64,000 nt of DNA. It comes from DASQGA01 sp963722715 (lineage in GTDB: Bacteria > Actinomycetota > Thermoleophilia > Gaiellales > Gaiellaceae). Made by a program: the position numbers and the translations under genes. The stretch is from assembly GCA_963722715.1 (NCBI GenBank), contig CAVROA010000020.1, forward strand, positions 1 to 64,000, given 5' to 3'. The notes under the pieces were generated by a model. That model ran no database searches. It saw only the letters and a program-made list of their open reading frames with translations, and had not been told where the DNA came from. Below, piece by piece: positions 61,794-64,000 of the stretch (its first letter is position 1; every line of letters starts with the position of its first letter).

Positions 61794-62803
61794 GCAACGG
61801 CCTGAAGACGAGTCTGGGCATCTGGGCGCTCGGCCCGATGGTCACACGGTTCGTTCCCGGCGGCTACAAGCCCGAGTATGCGGGCGAGTCGACCGCGGAC
61901 CGCGTGCGGCGTGCTGTCGAGGGGCTCGGCGATCTCATCGACGGCTACGAGTTCCACTATCCGCAGGAGCTGAACGAGGAGAACCTCGAGGAAGTGCGGG
62001 CAGTGCTCGGCGGCCACGACGTCTACTGCATGGCGACCGGGCTCCACCTCGACCCGCGGTTCAGCCGCGGCGGGCTCGTGTCTCCGGATCCTGCGACGCG
62101 TGCCGAGGCAGTCAAGCGGACGCTCGCGGCGATCGACTTCTCCGGCGGGCTCGGAGCCCACTTCATCATCTGGCCCGGGATCGAGGGCTACAACTACCCG
62201 TTCCAGACTCCGTACAAGGAGAGCTGGGAGTGGCTGGTCGACGGGATCGGCCAGGCCGCGCAGCGGTGCAAGGAGCACGGCATCCTGCTCTTCCTCGAGC
62301 ACAAGAACTCCGAGCCGGCGATGAAGATCATGATGGGGAACGTCGGCATGACCCTCCACGTCATCCACAAGCTGCGGGCGCAGGGGCTCGACAACGTGAA
62401 GGTCAACATGGACTGGCAGCACCTGATCATGAACGGGGAAAACCTCGCCGAGTACGCGGCGCTGCTCGCTGCGGAGGGCCTGCTGGGGCACCAGCACGCA
62501 AACTCCGGCTGGGGCACGTTCGACGACGACAACATGGTCGGGGCGACCGCGTTCATGGAGACGCTCGAGCTGGCGGTCGAGTTCCGTCGGGCCGGTTACG
62601 GGCAGAACGGCGAGCGGCTCGGCTTCGATCTCTACCCGTACACCGAGGACGCGGTGGCCGCGGTGCGCCGCTCCGTCCTGCACTGGCGCTTCATCGACGG
62701 CGTCGCCGCCAAGATCGACGACGGAGCGCTCAGGGAGGCGCAGATGCAGAAGGACGCGGTGCGGGCGTACGAGCTCGTGTACGGGGCGCTCGGAGGCGAG
62801 TGA
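61790..62803 (+). CDS. Xylose-isomerase-like TIM-barrel protein
   Basis: 337 residues from ATG 61,790 (ATGA overlap). Xylose isomerase landmarks in altered form: LFLEHKNSEPAMK (metal Glu and Lys), KVNMDWQHLIMNGEN, HQHANSGWGTFDDDNMVG and GFDLYPYTEDAVAAVRRS. It should interconvert an aldose and ketose. Divergence from true XylA means the sugar may not be xylose, although the next gene encodes a xylulokinase-like enzyme. Confidence 0.85.
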   Translation: MSNGLKTSLGIWALGPMVTRFVPGGYKPEYAGESTADRVRRAVEGLGDLIDGYEFHYPQELNEENLEEVRAVLGGHDVYCMATGLHLDPRFSRGGLVSPDPATRAEAVKRTLAAIDFSGGLGAHFIIWPGIEGYNYPFQTPYKESWEWLVDGIGQAAQRCKEHGILLFLEHKNSEPAMKIMMGNVGMTLHVIHKLRAQGLDNVKVNMDWQHLIMNGENLAEYAALLAAEGLLGHQHANSGWGTFDDDNMVGATAFMETLELAVEFRRAGYGQNGERLGFDLYPYTEDAVAAVRRSVLHWRFIDGVAAKIDDGALREAQMQKDAVRAYELVYGALGGE

Positions 62804-64000
62804 CGGCACTCGTCGGCCTCGACGTCGGGACGACCGGCGTCAAGGCGCTTGCCGTTTCGCCCGACGGCGAGGTGCTCGCCCGCGCCGAGCGCGGATACGG
62901 CCTCTCGTCGCCCCGGCCCGGGTGGTCAGAGCAGGATCCGGAGGACTGGTGGCGGGCGACGCAGGACGTGCTGGGCGCGTTGGACGTCCCGGAGATCGCG
63001 GGCATCGGCCTCTCTGGCCAGATGCACGGGCTCGTCGTGCTCGACGGCGAGGACAGGGTGCTGCGCCCGGCGATCCTCTGGAACGACCAGCGAACTGCGG
63101 CCGAGTGCGCCGAGATCGAGGCCCGGCTAGGGCTCGAGCGGCTTCTCGCGCTGACGGGAAACCGTGCGCTCACAGGGTTCACGGCGCCAAAGCTTCTCTG
63201 GCTCGCGCGACAAGAGCCCGAGGTCTACGCACGGATCGCGCACGTTCTCCTTCCGAAGGACTATGTGCGCTTCCGCCTGACCGGCGAGCGCGCGACCGAC
63301 ATGGCCGACGCCTCGGGGACGCTTCTGCTCGACGTCCCGCACCGGCGCTGGAGCGAGCAGGTCCTGGCCGCACTGGATCTTCCCGCCGAGTGGCTGCCGC
63401 GCTTGCTCGAGTCGCCGGAAGTTTCGGGGGAGACGCGGGACGGCGTGCCCGTCGCAGCCGGAGCGGGGGATCAGGCGGCCGGCGCACTCGGCGTGGGCGT
63501 CGACCGTCCCGGTCCGGTCTCGGTCGTGCTCGGGACGTCGGGTGTCGTCTTCGCGGCCCTCCCGAGCTTCAAGGCGGACGAACAGGGGCGGGTGCATGCG
63601 TTCTGCCATGCCGTCCCCGGCGGGTGGCATGCGATGGGCGTCATGCTCTCGGCTGCCGGGTCGCTTCGCTGGCTCCGTGACGTCGCGGCACCGGGTGCCG
63701 ACTACGGTGCCCTGGTCGCCGAGGCCGAACGCTGGGAGCCGGGGGTGGAGGGTCTCACGTTCCTGCCCTACCTGTCGGGCGAGCGGACGCCGCACGCCGA
63801 CCCGAATGCCCGCGGCGCCTTCATCGGGCTCTCGCAGCGCCACGATCGAGGCGCCCTCGTTCGGGCGGTTCTCGAAGGGGTCGCGTTCGGGCTCCGCGAC
63901 TCGCTCGAGCTGCTTGCTGCGATCGGCGTGCAGGCGGAGGTCGGGCGGGTCTCCGGCGGCGGCTCGCGAAGCTCTCTCTGGCTCAGGATCGTCGCTTCGG
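62800..64000 (+). CDS. xylB: Xylulokinase (FGGY family), cut by window edge
   Basis: 400 codons from GTG 62,800 (GTGA overlap) to the right edge, about 80% of a normal 490-residue protein. FGGY ATPase fold: ALVGLDVGTTGVKALAVSPD, xylulokinase-type GLSGQMHGLVVLD with the substrate-binding MHG, ILWNDQR, AAGAGDQAAGALGVG with the catalytic Asp, VVLGTSG, and at the edge VSGGGSRSSLW. Phosphorylates xylulose or a similar ketose supplied by the isomerase. Confidence 0.9.
   Translation, partial: MTALVGLDVGTTGVKALAVSPDGEVLARAERGYGLSSPRPGWSEQDPEDWWRATQDVLGALDVPEIAGIGLSGQMHGLVVLDGEDRVLRPAILWNDQRTAAECAEIEARLGLERLLALTGNRALTGFTAPKLLWLARQEPEVYARIAHVLLPKDYVRFRLTGERATDMADASGTLLLDVPHRRWSEQVLAALDLPAEWLPRLLESPEVSGETRDGVPVAAGAGDQAAGALGVGVDRPGPVSVVLGTSGVVFAALPSFKADEQGRVHAFCHAVPGGWHAMGVMLSAAGSLRWLRDVAAPGADYGALVAEAERWEPGVEGLTFLPYLSGERTPHADPNARGAFIGLSQRHDRGALVRAVLEGVAFGLRDSLELLAAIGVQAEVGRVSGGGSRSSLWLRIVAS

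Overview
The window is GC-rich, gene-dense chromosomal DNA with no RNA gene, insertion sequence, phage or CRISPR array that I could recognise. No gap between genes exceeds about 160 bases. Gene content (F420-type luciferase-fold oxidoreductase, CoxG, a MoxR/DUF58/DUF4129 operon, liv-type importer, many GTG starts with GTGA overlaps) suggests a soil actinobacterium, plausibly class Thermoleophilia (Gaiellales/Solirubrobacterales). That placement is an inference from gene style, not from a marker gene.

Layout. 1-11,100 is housekeeping and stress: an edge-truncated sulfotransferase, a GFA protein, a NYN nuclease-like protein, two GGDEF proteins, a formaldehyde-type alcohol dehydrogenase with an MBL hydrolase, a cupredoxin, a cyclophilin, two tandem soluble sugar dehydrogenases, a sulfurtransferase, a VOC protein and an ornithine-cyclodeaminase-like protein. 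11,130-20,250 has an HMG-CoA-lyase-like gene, three large membrane proteins (two GT-C glycosyltransferase-like), a beta-alanine/valine-type pair (mmsA plus class III aminotransferase), and a cspA-infA operon. 20,360-24,450 is the MoxR-DUF58-DUF4129 operon. 24,480-26,910 has an LLM oxidoreductase, CoxG and an SDR.

26,989-39,872 is a tightly overlapped plus-strand catabolic operon. It encodes both halves of a dikinase-type phosphotransferase (a phosphohistidine half and an ATP-grasp half), a GntR regulator, two cyclase-fold hydrolases, an HD protein, a three-subunit molybdenum hydroxylase, an alcohol dehydrogenase, an MBL protein, a fumarylacetoacetase-like protein, a small monooxygenase and an MFS transporter. 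A branched-chain-type ABC importer (39,994-45,115) follows. Next come the two bacterial halves of the plant Tm-1 protein (45,116-47,178), a cupin and a beta-keto-acid cleavage enzyme. The likely reading is import, activation by phosphorylation, hydroxylation and ring or ester cleavage of an unknown, possibly aromatic or heterocyclic, compound.

48,511-61,307 is a 13-gene minus-strand operon for a sugar, deoxysugar or cyclitol: two Gfo/Idh dehydrogenases, two TIM-barrel isomerases, a PfkB kinase, a class I aldolase, LutABC, a GlcD-like flavoprotein, a DeoR regulator, a creatininase and a second Tm-1-like protein. Divergent from it run a VOC gene, a xylose-isomerase-like gene and a xylulokinase cut by the right edge.

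Two sequence-wide oddities matter to any user. At least eleven gene-breaking frameshifts are present and every one has the sign of one extra base, which looks like insertion-biased sequencing error. Several genes also have their best start at AUU, AUC or CUG behind a good Shine-Dalgarno sequence, so normal gene callers will miss or shorten them.
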